Assembly (NCBI RefSeq): GCF_008254045.1
Contig: NZ_CP042425.1
Coordinates: 6,138,001-6,202,000 of the forward strand
Direction of reading: 5' to 3'
Origin: Limnoglobus roseus
GTDB lineage: Bacteria; Planctomycetota; Planctomycetia; Gemmatales; Gemmataceae
DNA: 64,000 nt
How positions within the stretch are numbered: the first letter of the stretch is position 1; each line of letters opens with the position of its first letter. Positions 9,957 to 19,027 of the stretch are shown here, one piece after another. The notes below the pieces were generated by a model. That model was not told the DNA's origin and did no database searches. It was given only the letters and a program-made list of their open reading frames with translations. The position numbers were made by a program, and so were the translations under genes.

Positions 9957-10421
9957 ATGTCCAAACCCGAAGAGCAACTCGTTAAGTTGCACCTAATCCT
10001 ACCGAGCATCCCCAAGCCGGTCGCGGTGTACAAGTCGGCCGTCCGCGTGGGGAACCTCGTGTACGTCTCCGGCCACGGCCCGTTGAACCTCGACGGTACG
10101 ACCATGCTCGGCGTCGTGGGCAAAGATCTGTCGCTCGATCAAGGCAAGGACGCGGCCCGCCAAACGGGGTTGGCCATCCTCGCGACGCTGCGGAACTTCC
10201 TCGGGTCGCTCGACAAGGTGAAGCGGGTCATCAAGTCGTTCGGCATGGTGAACTGTACGGCCGACTTCAAAGACCACCCGAAGGTGATTAACGGCTACTC
10301 CGAACTCATGAAGGAAGTCTTCGGCGAGGACGCGGGCGTCGGCGCGCGGAGCGCCGTCGGTCACAACTCGCTGCCGAACGGCATGGCGGTGGAGATCGAA
10401 GCGATTTTTGAAGTGGAGTAA
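9957..10421 (+). CDS. RidA/YjgF-family protein
   Basis: 154 residues of the RidA (YjgF/YER057c/UK114) family, the longer ~150-residue subgroup rather than classical 130-residue RidA. Family features are KSAVRVGNLVYVSGHGPL near the N-terminus, the LGSLDKVKRVIKSFGMV segment, and the C-terminal SLPNGMAVEIEAIFEVE. RidA proteins deaminate reactive enamine/imine intermediates of amino-acid metabolism; subgroup activities differ. It lies 45 bp after livF behind a GGAGG ribosome site and may be read with the transporter operon, ending at the hairpin just downstream. Confidence 0.88.
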   Translation: MSKPEEQLVKLHLILPSIPKPVAVYKSAVRVGNLVYVSGHGPLNLDGTTMLGVVGKDLSLDQGKDAARQTGLAILATLRNFLGSLDKVKRVIKSFGMVNCTADFKDHPKVINGYSELMKEVFGEDAGVGARSAVGHNSLPNGMAVEIEAIFEVE

Positions 10422-10428
10422 AACGAAG

Positions 10429-10453
10429 CGGCCCGCGCAATCCGCGCGGGCCG
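10429..10453. terminator. bidirectional hairpin terminator
   Basis: Perfect 10-bp GC-rich inverted repeat (CGGCCCGCGC / GCGCGGGCCG) with a 5-nt loop, between two convergent genes. It likely ends both the rightward transporter/RidA transcript and the leftward neighbour. Confidence 0.7.
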
Positions 10454-10473
10454 TCGAATGTCGATGCGGTTGT

Positions 10474-10890
10474 TTACTTGACTACGGGGAGCAGTCCGGC
10501 AACGGCCGCCACGACACCTTCGACGCCGCCAGCTTCCGCAACGACGGGAATGCCCATCATCTCGGCGAGCTGAATCGCCCGTCGATTCGAGGTCGCCGTC
10601 AGGAGGACGACTTTCGTCTTCCGGGGCATGGCGTTGACGATCTTCGCCGTGGCGAGGGGGTCGTTGTCTTGATACGGGACCAGAACCACACTCGTGCAAT
10701 TCGCCACGGCATATCGTCGGGCGTCCTCGCCGGTGGCCGTGGACAAGGCTTCCCAGCCGCGGCTCCGAAACTCGTGGGCCACGTTTGCTGCAAAAAGGGT
10801 TGGGCCGAGGCCCAGTACGATCCGCATTCGTTTCTTACGATCAGTTAGTTGAGGGCGACAAGTCGTGAAGGTGTGCGTTGTCGTTTTCAT
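10474..10890 (-). CDS. receiver-like (alpha/beta) protein of unknown function
   Basis: 138 residues. From residue 22 it resembles a small Rossmann/receiver fold: RIVLGLGPTLFAANVAHEF, TSVVLVPYQ, KTKVVLLTATSN, IPVVAEAGGVEGVVAAV. The Asp expected at the phospho-acceptor position of a true response regulator is not evident, so a pseudo-receiver is the better guess. The start at 10890 has a GGAGAG ribosome site nine bases upstream; an internal ATG at 10827 would give the bare domain. It is convergent with the RidA gene across a terminator and stands alone. Confidence 0.6.
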   Translation of the reverse strand: MKTTTHTFTTCRPQLTDRKKRMRIVLGLGPTLFAANVAHEFRSRGWEALSTATGEDARRYAVANCTSVVLVPYQDNDPLATAKIVNAMPRKTKVVLLTATSNRRAIQLAEMMGIPVVAEAGGVEGVVAAVAGLLPVVK

Positions 10891-11041
10891 AGTGTCTATC
10901 TCTCCGGTATCTCAGAGTACCGGCCCCTGCCGTAGGTCTTACCCTTACGTTCGCTTCGAAGGTTCAAAACTTGCGCCACAACCACAAAAATAATAGCCCG
11001 ACGGCACTGGATTTGATCGCCTGCCACGACCGGAAATCTCA

Positions 11042-11070
11042 TTAACCCCTTGTTCGGACAAGACTAGAAT
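11042..11070 (+). promoter_or_regulatory. weak candidate sigma-70 promoter
   Basis: The 361-bp gap 10891-11251 holds no gene. TTAACC and TAGAAT are separated by 17 bp here, about 180 bp before the isomerase gene. The match is modest (4/6 and 5/6) and the distance long. The rest of the gap shows nothing I can name. Confidence 0.22.
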
Positions 11071-11251
11071 CACAAGCCCGGGGGCGATACAACATTTTCA
11101 GCCGGTGGCTGTGTTCTTGGAGTTTTGGTCCTGACCCTGATTCGAATTGCACCAACCTGATGTGGTAACGCGACACAGTATCCGGTGGCATTGGGACAAT
11201 CATCCTCGAATCGATTCCGACAACTTCCTCACTTTCCCGAGGTCTTCACTC

Positions 11252-12193
11252 ATGGCCAAAGCGCGTATCTCCATCGGCACCTGGGCTTACTTGTTCAACC
11301 AGGAAACGCCGACGAACGATTTCCACACGATCCTGCACAAGCTTCAAGACCTCGGGTACGACGGTGTGGAACTCGGCAGTTTTGGGCCGCATCCCAGCCC
11401 GGCTACCCACCCCACGAAGGCGAGCCGGCAGAAGTTGAAGAAGGAAATCGCCGACCACGGCCTGACGCTCTCGGCCATCGCCGTCGACCTGTGGGCGTTC
11501 AAAACGCCGGGCGTGAGCATCATCGATGAGATTCCGTCCGCGTACACGACGGCTTTCATGGGCTGGTGCGCCTTCGCCGCCGACTTGGACGCCAAGACCA
11601 TCCGCGTCGACACCGTCCTCTCGCCGGACTACTTCAGCACGGACGAGGGGAAGAAGATCGGCTACCAAGCCGGCTTCGACCGTTTCGTGAACGTGTGGGA
11701 CAAGTGCAGCAAAATCGCGGCCGACTTCGGCCTGAAGGTTTGCTGGGAGTTCGAGCCGGGCTTCGTGTTCAACAAGCCGTCCGAGATCGTGAAACTCGTC
11801 GACGCGGTGCGAGCGAAGGGGAACCCGAACTTCGGCGTCCTGTACGACACCTGTCACGCTCACATGGTCGCGAAGATCGGCGCGAACCACCAGGGCGAGA
11901 AGGAAATCCTCCCTGGCGGCGCGCTGGAGTTGCTCAACCAACTCAAGGGGAAGATCACCCACGTCCACGTCATCGACAGCGACGGCAGCTTGAACGAGCA
12001 CAACACCTCGACGCACAACCCGTTCGGGACCGGCAACCTGAACTTCGACGAACTCTTCCCGGCGATTCAGGCCGCCGGCGTGCCGAACGACTGGTGGTGC
12101 GTGGACCTGTGCTTCTGGCCGAACGCCTGGGAAGTGACCGCCGACAGCAAGAAGTTCCTCGACAAGATGCGCGCGAAGTACGCCGCCGCGTAA
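11252..12193 (+). CDS. sugar phosphate isomerase/epimerase (TIM barrel)
   Basis: 313 residues of the xylose-isomerase-like TIM-barrel superfamily. The N-terminal ISIGTWAYLF strand, LQDLGYDGVELGSFGPH, the metal-ligand region CWEFEPGF, then LYDTCHAHM and KITHVHVIDSDG fit the family, which binds a divalent metal through Glu/Asp/His residues on successive strands. The ATG at 11252 is preferred: the 35 upstream codons in frame have poor coding character. Specific substrate unknown. Such genes are abundant in planctomycetes and often sit near Gfo/Idh/MocA oxidoreductases, as here 1 kb downstream. A strong hairpin follows the stop. Confidence 0.85.
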   Translation: MAKARISIGTWAYLFNQETPTNDFHTILHKLQDLGYDGVELGSFGPHPSPATHPTKASRQKLKKEIADHGLTLSAIAVDLWAFKTPGVSIIDEIPSAYTTAFMGWCAFAADLDAKTIRVDTVLSPDYFSTDEGKKIGYQAGFDRFVNVWDKCSKIAADFGLKVCWEFEPGFVFNKPSEIVKLVDAVRAKGNPNFGVLYDTCHAHMVAKIGANHQGEKEILPGGALELLNQLKGKITHVHVIDSDGSLNEHNTSTHNPFGTGNLNFDELFPAIQAAGVPNDWWCVDLCFWPNAWEVTADSKKFLDKMRAKYAAA

Positions 12194-12202
12194 CGCTCCT
12201 TC

Positions 12203-12229
12203 GCCCCGCCCGTTCATTACGGGCGGGGC
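12203..12229. terminator. hairpin terminator after the isomerase gene
   Basis: Perfect 11-bp inverted repeat (GCCCCGCCCGT / ACGGGCGGGGC) around TCATT, followed by CTGTTT, nine bases after the stop codon. Confidence 0.75.
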
Positions 12230-12292
12230 CTGTTTGAACCTCTCCGATCTCGACTCAGATTTGACGGATTCTCAACCGAATCGGAGCCAGGT

Positions 12293-13204
12293 ATGAAATC
12301 GTCGATTGCCGTCGCTTTACTCGCAATGGTCAGCCTCAGCGTTGGTCCGGCCTTCAGCCAAGAACCAACGCTGGCGTCTCGGATCAAGCCGTTCGCCGAT
12401 GCCCACAAGGGCAAGGTAGCGGTCGCCGTCAAGAACCTCGCAACCGGCGAAGCGTTCGATTTGAATGCCGACGAGGTGATGCAGACAGCGAGTCTCATCA
12501 AACTCGCGATCATGGTCGAAGCCTACCGACAGGCCGACGAGAAGAAGACCGATCTCGGCAAAATGGTCACGCTCGCGAAAGACGACAAGGTTCCCGGTTC
12601 GGGCATCCTCACGTCGCATTTCTCGGACGGGGCGAGTTTCCCGCTCCGCGACGCGGTTCGCCTCATGATCGTTTACAGCGACAACACGGCAACCAACATG
12701 GTTCTCGACCAGATCGGCATCAAGCCAGTGAACGCGATGACAGCGGCCCTCGGCATGCCGGAGACGCGGATCAACTCGAAGGTTTTCAAACGCTCCACCA
12801 CGGTCGATCTCGCCCGCAGCGAGAAGTATTCGCTCGGGTCGATCACGGCGAAAGATGCCGTGAACATGCTGGAACTGATCCACACCGAGAAGGCCGCCTC
12901 GCCGGATTCGTGCAAGGCGATGCTCGGCCACCTGAAGGTGTGTGACGACAAGGAAAAACTCACGCGGTTCCTTCCCGCCGGCACGGTGGTCGCGCACAAG
13001 ACTGGGTCCACCGATCGTGTCCGCACCGCCGCTGGCATCATTTACGTCCCCGACCCGGCAGACAAGAAGAAGACGATTCCGGTGGCCGTTTGCGTTCTGA
13101 CGAACGACAACCAGGACCAGCGGTGGGTCGCGGACAACGCCGGGCAGGTGATGATTGGCAAGATCGGCAAAGAGGTATATGACTTCTTCAGCGCGAAGAA
13201 GTAA
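12293..13204 (+). CDS. class A beta-lactamase-like serine hydrolase
   Basis: 303 residues with an N-terminal signal peptide (hydrophobic core residues 5-20, likely cleavage after PAFS), so exported. Active-site motifs of serine beta-lactamases are present in order: S67-L-I-K70, YSDN, and HKTGS. The fold and length match class A. Residue E166 and the omega-loop cannot be confirmed by eye, so lactamase activity is not certain; a related peptidoglycan or ester hydrolase is possible. It is a single gene between a terminator and the next start. No AmpR- or BlaR-like regulator is adjacent. Confidence 0.85.
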   Translation: MKSSIAVALLAMVSLSVGPAFSQEPTLASRIKPFADAHKGKVAVAVKNLATGEAFDLNADEVMQTASLIKLAIMVEAYRQADEKKTDLGKMVTLAKDDKVPGSGILTSHFSDGASFPLRDAVRLMIVYSDNTATNMVLDQIGIKPVNAMTAALGMPETRINSKVFKRSTTVDLARSEKYSLGSITAKDAVNMLELIHTEKAASPDSCKAMLGHLKVCDDKEKLTRFLPAGTVVAHKTGSTDRVRTAAGIIYVPDPADKKKTIPVAVCVLTNDNQDQRWVADNAGQVMIGKIGKEVYDFFSAKK

Positions 13205-13239
13205 CTCCCCGCACTCCTGACCTCCGAGGTACTCTCCCG

Positions 13240-14388
13240 ATGGCGAAAAAGCAGCTCCGCGTGGGCATGATCGGCTACGGCTTCATGGGCCGGGCGCACA
13301 GCAACGCCTACAAGCAAGTTGGCCAGTTCTTCCCGTCGCAACACGAGGTCGTGCTGAAGGCCGCGTGCGCCCGGAACGCCGACCAGATCAAGGCGTTCGC
13401 CGATCAGTGGGGCTACGAGAGTACCGAGACGGATTGGAAGAAGTTGATCGAGCGCAAGGACATCGACGTCGTCGATATCTGCACGCCGAACAACTTGCAC
13501 AAGGAGATCGCGCTGGCGGCCGCGGCGGCGGGCAAGATGATCCTGTGCGAGAAGCCGCTGGCGATGAACTCGGCCGAAGGCAAGATCATGGTGGACGCGG
13601 TCGAGAAGGCCAAAGTCCCGAACATGGTCTGGTACAACTACCGCCGCATCCCGGCCGTGACGCTCGCCAAGAAGCTCATCGAGGAAGGCCGCCTCGGCAA
13701 GATCTTCCACTACCGTGCGAAGTTCCTGCAAGACTGGACGATCAAGTCGGACCTGCCGCAAGGCGGGCAAGGCCTGTGGCGGCTTGACGTGGAAGCGGCC
13801 GGCAGCGGCGTGAGCGGCGACCTACTCGCCCACTGCATCGACACTGCCCTCTGGCTGAACGGCCGGTTGGACACCGTGAACTGCATGACCGAGACGTTCG
13901 TCAAGGAGCGGATGCACAACCTCACGGGCAAGGTCGAGAAGGTCGGTATCGACGACGCCTGCATCTTCATGGGCAAGTTCGAGAACGGCAGTCTCGCGAA
14001 CTTCGAGAGTACCCGCTACGCCCGCGGCCACAAGGCGCTCTACACGTTCGAGATCAACGGCGAGAACATGTCGATCGGCTGGGACTTGCACGACCTGCAC
14101 CGGCTGCAAATCTTCGACTACAAGGACGAGGGCAAGATCCGTGGATGGAAGAGCATCCACGTGACCGACAACAGCCCGGACCACCCGTACATGGCCAACT
14201 GGTGGGTGCCCGGCCTAGCCATCGGGTACGACTCGAGCTTCACTCACCAAGTGGCCGACTTTATCCAGGGGTTGGAAACCGGCAAGCCACAAGGCCCGAC
14301 CTTCCGCGACGCCCTGGAAACGCAGCAGGTGCTGGACGCCATCCTCGACTCGGCGAAGTCGCAAAAGTGGGTCACGGTCGCGAAGTAG
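13240..14388 (+). CDS. Gfo/Idh/MocA-family oxidoreductase
   Basis: 382 residues. The N-terminal Rossmann fold carries the NAD(P) motif GMIGYGFMGRAH, then DVVDICTPNNLHKEIA and the family EKP motif (LCEKPLAMN). The C-terminal alpha/beta domain includes the catalytic-type region SGDLLAHCIDTALWL. Members oxidise or reduce sugars, inositols and related polyols with bound nicotinamide. The substrate is unknown. The gene follows the lactamase-like gene by 35 bp and could be co-transcribed with it. Confidence 0.9.
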   Translation: MAKKQLRVGMIGYGFMGRAHSNAYKQVGQFFPSQHEVVLKAACARNADQIKAFADQWGYESTETDWKKLIERKDIDVVDICTPNNLHKEIALAAAAAGKMILCEKPLAMNSAEGKIMVDAVEKAKVPNMVWYNYRRIPAVTLAKKLIEEGRLGKIFHYRAKFLQDWTIKSDLPQGGQGLWRLDVEAAGSGVSGDLLAHCIDTALWLNGRLDTVNCMTETFVKERMHNLTGKVEKVGIDDACIFMGKFENGSLANFESTRYARGHKALYTFEINGENMSIGWDLHDLHRLQIFDYKDEGKIRGWKSIHVTDNSPDHPYMANWWVPGLAIGYDSSFTHQVADFIQGLETGKPQGPTFRDALETQQVLDAILDSAKSQKWVTVAK

Positions 14389-14479
14389 CGCCGGTGCCCG
14401 AAGTTGCTCTCGACATTGGTTCCGCGGGTGGTCTAAACTCGCGGCACTTCCCCGAATTCTCCGGCAGGGACGCCGACTG

Positions 14480-15715
14480 ATGCACCTTGTTCACCTCACG
14501 GCGAGTACACTCTTCGGCGGCCCCGAGCGGCAGATGCTCGGGCTTGCGGAACATCTGCCCGGCGAGTACCGCAGTAGCTTCCTCACGTTCCGCGAGAACG
14601 GCCGCTGTCAGGCGTTTCTGGACGAAGTCCGGCAACGGGGGTTCGCGGGCGAGAAATTGCGGGCCGACTTCCCGAAGGTTCGCTCCGTGCTCCGCGAACT
14701 GACGGACCGCCTCGCCGCGATGCGGGCCGACGTCCTCCTCACGCACAGTTACAAGCCGAATATCCTCGGCCGGGTCGCCGCCCGCCGGCTCGGCATCCCT
14801 GTCGTGGCCGTGTCTCGCGGGTGGACCTGGGAAAACTGGAAGGTCCGGCAGTACGAGCGGCTCGACCGCTTGAACCTCCGCTACCTCGATCGCGTCGTCG
14901 CCGTGTCGGAAGGTCAGGCGCAGAAGGTTCTCGCGGCTGGCGTCCCCGCCGATCGCGTCTCGGTTATTCACAACGGCTCGCGGGTCGCGGACTTCCAAAC
15001 GCCCGACCCCGGCTTCGATACGAAGCTGCACAGCTTCTTCCCCGCGGACACGTCGGTCTCGCATGTTGTTCTCTCGGCCGGGCGGCTCAGCCCGGAGAAG
15101 GGGTTCGACGTGCTGATCGAAGCGGCGGTCCACGTATTACGCCGCTGCCCCACGACGGGCTTCGTCCACTTCGGCGAGGGCGTGGAGCGCGAGCGACTGG
15201 AAGCGATCATTCGCGAGCGCGGGCTGACGGGTCGGTTCGTCCTGAAGGGGTTCACCACCGACCTCGACCGGTTCTTGCCGTGGTCCGATCTCGTCGTCTT
15301 GCCGTCGCACACGGAGGGTTTGCCGAACGTCGCGCTGGAGGCGAGCGCCGCTGGCGTGGCCGTGGTGGCGACGGCCGTGGGCGGCACGCCGGAAGTCATC
15401 GCCGACGGCGAGACGGGCCGTCTTGTTCCGCCGGGGCAGCCCGAGCAACTCGCCGACGGCATCGCCGCCCTTCTGGCCGACGACCGCACCCGCATGGCGA
15501 TGGGCCGGGCCGGGCGTTTACGGATGCAGAGCCGGTTCACGTTCGCGGCCCAGGCGGCGGCGTACCAGAAGTTGTTCGCCTCGCTGGGTTCACCAACGGT
15601 GTTTCTTCAAGAACGTGTGACATGTCAACAACCGCCGTCGCCCCCGTCTCCCGAAGACCGCAACGCCCCGACCCGACCGGGCCGATTCGGATCACCTACG
15701 TCATCGACAACCTGA
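14480..15715 (+). CDS. glycosyltransferase family 4 protein
   Basis: GT-B fold retaining transferase. The N-terminal acceptor domain begins HLVHLTASTLFGGPERQMLGL. The C-terminal donor domain has LSAGRLSPEKGFDVLIEA, a PSHTEGLPNVALEASAAG motif (E-x7-E type nucleotide-sugar site) and GGTPEVIADGETGRLVPP. The last ~40 residues overlap the next gene in another frame and are low complexity, so the functional protein likely ends near base 15590. It and the next gene form a two-transferase unit, probably for a cell-surface glycan or O-glycan. Confidence 0.87.
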   Translation: MHLVHLTASTLFGGPERQMLGLAEHLPGEYRSSFLTFRENGRCQAFLDEVRQRGFAGEKLRADFPKVRSVLRELTDRLAAMRADVLLTHSYKPNILGRVAARRLGIPVVAVSRGWTWENWKVRQYERLDRLNLRYLDRVVAVSEGQAQKVLAAGVPADRVSVIHNGSRVADFQTPDPGFDTKLHSFFPADTSVSHVVLSAGRLSPEKGFDVLIEAAVHVLRRCPTTGFVHFGEGVERERLEAIIRERGLTGRFVLKGFTTDLDRFLPWSDLVVLPSHTEGLPNVALEASAAGVAVVATAVGGTPEVIADGETGRLVPPGQPEQLADGIAALLADDRTRMAMGRAGRLRMQSRFTFAAQAAAYQKLFASLGSPTVFLQERVTCQQPPSPPSPEDRNAPTRPGRFGSPTSSTT

Positions 15716-16776
15716 GCCGGGCGGGGACCGAAACGCAACTGCTCGCCCTGATCCGCACGCTGGACCGGGCAAAGTTCGAACCGACGCTCATCCTGCTGGA
15801 CGGCGAGAACGAAACGTCGCGGGCGTTGGAGCCGGCGAACTGCCGCGTCATTCGCCTCGGCGTCACCAAACTCCTCAGCCTGTCCGCTTTGCGGGCCGCG
15901 AAGCGGGTTCGCGCTCAGTGGCGACAGCACCCGCCCGCTATCGTGCAAGCGTACTTCCTCGACTCGTCCTACTTCGCCGTGGCGCTGGCCCGCCGCTCTG
16001 GTGTGCCGCACGTCCTCCGCGTTCGCAACAACCTCGGTTACTGGCTGACGCGGAAACACCGACTCTTGAACCGACTCATGCGACCGTGGGTCGATCTCTC
16101 GCTGACGAACTCCGAAACGGGCCGCGAGTCCTTGATCCGCCAGGACGGATTGTCGCCCGACCGGGTCATGATGATCGAGAACGGCGTCGATCTCGACCGA
16201 TTCGGGGACGCGACGCCGACCTTCTCGGGAACCGTTCGCGTCGGCTGCGTGGCGAACCTGCGGCCGATCAAGAACATCGACGGCCTGATGCGGGCGGCCC
16301 GGTTAGTCGTTGAGCGATTCCCGAACGTGGTGTTCGAGGTCGCCGGGGAAGGGGAGGAACGGTCGAAGCTCGAAGCGCTGAAGCAGGAATTGAACCTCGG
16401 CGAGCGGTTCGTTTTTCGCGGGCGGGTGGATGACGTTCCGCAGTTCTTGCGCTCGATCGACATGGCGGTCCTACCGTCGCACTCGGAGAGCCTGTCGAAC
16501 GCGATACTGGAATACATGGCGGCGGGCCGGGCCATCGTCGCGACCGATGTCGGGGCGAACGCCAAACTGATTCAGCACGGTCGCGAAGGGGTCATTGTCT
16601 TGCCGGGCAACGACCAAATGCTCGCGGACGGGATCGGAACGCTTCTTCAGAACCCCGCATCGGCCCGAGGCATGGCCCGGCTCGCTCGGGCGCGAGTGGC
16701 GGCCGGGTACAGCCGCGATGCGATGCGGACAAAGTTCGAAGAGCTGTACCTGCGACTGGCGAACCGCCCGCGTTAA
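15622..16776 (+). CDS. glycosyltransferase family 4 protein
   Basis: 384 residues, GT-B. ITYVIDNLSRAGTETQLLAL at the N-terminus, GCVANLRPIKNIDGLMRA, and PSHSESLSNAILEYMAAGRAIVATDVG with the paired Glu of the donor site. The start ATG lies inside the preceding gene's tail (94-bp overlap), implying coupled translation. The two transferases are similar to each other in layout but not close copies. Donor and acceptor sugars cannot be inferred. Confidence 0.88.
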   Translation: MSTTAVAPVSRRPQRPDPTGPIRITYVIDNLSRAGTETQLLALIRTLDRAKFEPTLILLDGENETSRALEPANCRVIRLGVTKLLSLSALRAAKRVRAQWRQHPPAIVQAYFLDSSYFAVALARRSGVPHVLRVRNNLGYWLTRKHRLLNRLMRPWVDLSLTNSETGRESLIRQDGLSPDRVMMIENGVDLDRFGDATPTFSGTVRVGCVANLRPIKNIDGLMRAARLVVERFPNVVFEVAGEGEERSKLEALKQELNLGERFVFRGRVDDVPQFLRSIDMAVLPSHSESLSNAILEYMAAGRAIVATDVGANAKLIQHGREGVIVLPGNDQMLADGIGTLLQNPASARGMARLARARVAAGYSRDAMRTKFEELYLRLANRPR

Positions 16777-17699
16777 GGGGCGTTCTTCAACGTGTGGGCC
16801 ATCCACTGGCGGATCTCGCCGACGGCCGCCCCGGCCGCGAGCATCACGTTCGGGGCCGAGGTCGGCGACTTCCGGTCGTCGACGACCAGCATCCCCATTG
16901 TCAACTCGCCCCGCGTTTCCACGTCCACGTTCTTCGGCTCGCAACTCACAGAGCCGGGCAGGGCCAGTGCGGCGACTGCGAGAACGTCCTTCAGGTGAAA
17001 CCCCTCGATGCCGTACAGGTTCGAACTGGCCCGGATGCCGTAGGGAACGACTTGGCGGAGGAACTGGCACGTCCGCGATTCGGGGTTCGGCAGTTCGAGC
17101 AACTCCGTCGGCGACAGGACTAACTTGCGCGTCACGTCGAGCGGGATGAGCGTCGGGTTCATACCCGCCGAGAGCACCTTGCGGGCCGCGTCGGGATCGA
17201 CCGCCAGGTGGAACTCGCTCATCGGGCCGGCGTTCCCGGGTTCGCGGTGCGTCCCGCCTATCAGCACGCACTTGTCGATCTGTGCCGGCAGGTCCGGGTC
17301 GCGGACGAAGGCGGCGGCAAGCGTCGTCATCGGCCCGAGGCAGATGATGCTCACTTCCCGCGGATACTGGCGGACGAGTTCGACGAGCGCCTTGTCGGCG
17401 GTCGGGTATTGGTTCTTCGTGCTCACCGGGAAGCTCACGCCGCCGAGACCGCCGGGGCCGTGGAGGGCCGTGCCGTCGATCGCGTACTTCACCGGCAGCG
17501 CCGCGGCTGTCCGCGGCCACTTGTCCGGGTCGAGTTGCGCGATGAGGATCATCACGTTCGCCGTCGCCTGCTCGGCCGAAACGTTACCGGCGCAGGGGAT
17601 CAGCCCGACGACTTCCAGGTTCGGGTCGTTCATGGCCAAGGCGATGGCGAAGGCGGTGTCGATGCCGGGGTCGGCGATGAGGATGACTTTGCGAGCCAT
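16773..17699 (-). CDS. nucleoside hydrolase-like protein
   Basis: 308 residues of the IU-nucleoside hydrolase fold. KVILIADPGIDTAFAIALAM corresponds to the family's Asp cluster (usually DTDPGxDDA) that binds calcium and activates water, but the last Asp is Thr here. Other regions (EVVGLIPCAGNVS, CLGPMTTLAAAF, CVLIGGTH, EFHLAVDPDAARKV) fit well. The C-terminal HLKDVLAVA replaces the usual H-D-P. The enzyme may have altered metal binding or substrate. It is convergent with the glycosyltransferase, ending within four bases of it. Confidence 0.8.
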   Translation of the reverse strand: MARKVILIADPGIDTAFAIALAMNDPNLEVVGLIPCAGNVSAEQATANVMILIAQLDPDKWPRTAAALPVKYAIDGTALHGPGGLGGVSFPVSTKNQYPTADKALVELVRQYPREVSIICLGPMTTLAAAFVRDPDLPAQIDKCVLIGGTHREPGNAGPMSEFHLAVDPDAARKVLSAGMNPTLIPLDVTRKLVLSPTELLELPNPESRTCQFLRQVVPYGIRASSNLYGIEGFHLKDVLAVAALALPGSVSCEPKNVDVETRGELTMGMLVVDDRKSPTSAPNVMLAAGAAVGEIRQWMAHTLKNAP

Positions 17700-17750
17700 G
17701 ATGGGACCCTGAGAATCCGTTTCTGCAAGGCGAGTCTGCCTCGGTTCGTT

Positions 17751-18776
17751 CTATCGCATCCGCACGAGCTGTTCCAGCAAAGATCGGGCCGTGCCGTTGC
17801 GAACGGCCTCGTCGGCCAGGGCCACGCCGTCTCGTAAGTTCGAGACTTTTTCCGCCGTCCACAGGGCGGCCGCCGCGTTCGCGAGAACGATCCGCCGAGC
17901 GGGTGTGTCGTCGTTGTTCAACACCGATCGAATGATGGCGGCACTCTCACCAGGGCCGTCCGCCCGTATCTCCGCGAGCGAAACGGCTGCCAGCCCGAAA
18001 TCGTCCGGGGTCCACTCGCGGCTGGAAAACGTCTCCCCTTCGACAATGCGGACCCGCGTCGGGGCGGACAAGCTGACCTCGTCCAACCCGTCGTGACTGC
18101 ACACGAGGACCGCTCGCCGGGTGCCGAGTCGCGCCGTTGCAGATGCCAGGGTGTCGAGCAATTCCGGCTTGCCCACGCCGAGCAATTGGAAGTCCGCGTT
18201 CGCCGGGTTCGCCAGCGGGCCAAGCAGGTTGAAGATCGTGCGAATGCCGAGCGCCCGCCGGAGTTTCGCGACGTTCTTCATTCCGTCATGGAAGTGCGGG
18301 GCGAAGCAGAAAGCAAAGCCGATTCGGTCCAGGCAGCGTTGGGACCACACGGGGCCGGCCTCGATTTCGACGCCGAGTTCGCGGAGGACGTCGGCACTGC
18401 CGGACCGACTCGACACCGCGCGGTTGCCGTGCTTGACGACCGGCACGCCCGCGGCCGCCACTACGATGGAGGTCGCCGTGCTGATGTTGAACGTTCCGCT
18501 GTCGTCGCCTCCAGTGCCGCAAGTGTCGAGCACCGGTCCGGAAATGGGGGTCAGTCGGACCATTTGCTCGCGAAGGACGGTGGCCGCCCCCGCGATCTCA
18601 TCCGCCGTTTCGCCCTTGAACCGCAGGGCCGTGAGAAAGCTGGCCGCGAACGGTTCGTCCACCCGCCCGGTCAGGAGGTCGCGGAACGCCTGTGTCAAGA
18701 CGGCGGCGTCTAACGGTTGCCCTGCAAGCAAGCTTTGCAACGCGGCCGAGAACCAGTCGGGACGAACCAATTCCAC
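17751..18776 (-). CDS. trpD: anthranilate phosphoribosyltransferase
   Basis: 341 residues, normal length. It transfers phosphoribose from PRPP to anthranilate, the second step of tryptophan synthesis. The PRPP/metal motif DTCGTGGDDSGTFNIST, the KHGNRAVSSRSGSADVL loop and the FNLLGPLANPA anthranilate-pocket segment are all intact. The nucleoside hydrolase lies 51 bp downstream on the same strand, so the two may share a transcript; no other trp gene is adjacent. Divergent from lexA across a 251-bp AT-richer gap. Confidence 0.95.
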   Translation of the reverse strand: MELVRPDWFSAALQSLLAGQPLDAAVLTQAFRDLLTGRVDEPFAASFLTALRFKGETADEIAGAATVLREQMVRLTPISGPVLDTCGTGGDDSGTFNISTATSIVVAAAGVPVVKHGNRAVSSRSGSADVLRELGVEIEAGPVWSQRCLDRIGFAFCFAPHFHDGMKNVAKLRRALGIRTIFNLLGPLANPANADFQLLGVGKPELLDTLASATARLGTRRAVLVCSHDGLDEVSLSAPTRVRIVEGETFSSREWTPDDFGLAAVSLAEIRADGPGESAAIIRSVLNNDDTPARRIVLANAAAALWTAEKVSNLRDGVALADEAVRNGTARSLLEQLVRMR

Positions 18777-18984
18777 GCGCGGCCTCCGTTCGGGGAGAAA
18801 TGGTCCCAGAAGAGATTACCGAAAAAAGTGTCGAGTTGGTAATTTCGAGCTTCCATCGGCCGTGGGAAATAACATATACTTCCTTACATTCTGCACAATT
18901 GTTTCCTCGTGCCGCCGTTCGAGAAGGCGAGGTTCCTCGGGCGGGTCTGGCATGGAAATAGGCGGACGGTTTCACGAGTTCATG

Positions 18985-19004
18985 CGAACCTTCTCGCGGG
19001 TTCG
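18985..19004. promoter_or_regulatory. inverted repeat upstream of lexA (possible operator)
   Basis: Perfect 6-bp arms CGAACC / GGTTCG separated by 8 bp, 24 bp before the lexA start. Position suits autoregulation by LexA, but the spacing does not match the Gram-positive GAAC-N4-GTTC box. Confidence 0.35.
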
Positions 19005-19027
19005 ACAGTCGATGAGGGAGTACAGTC

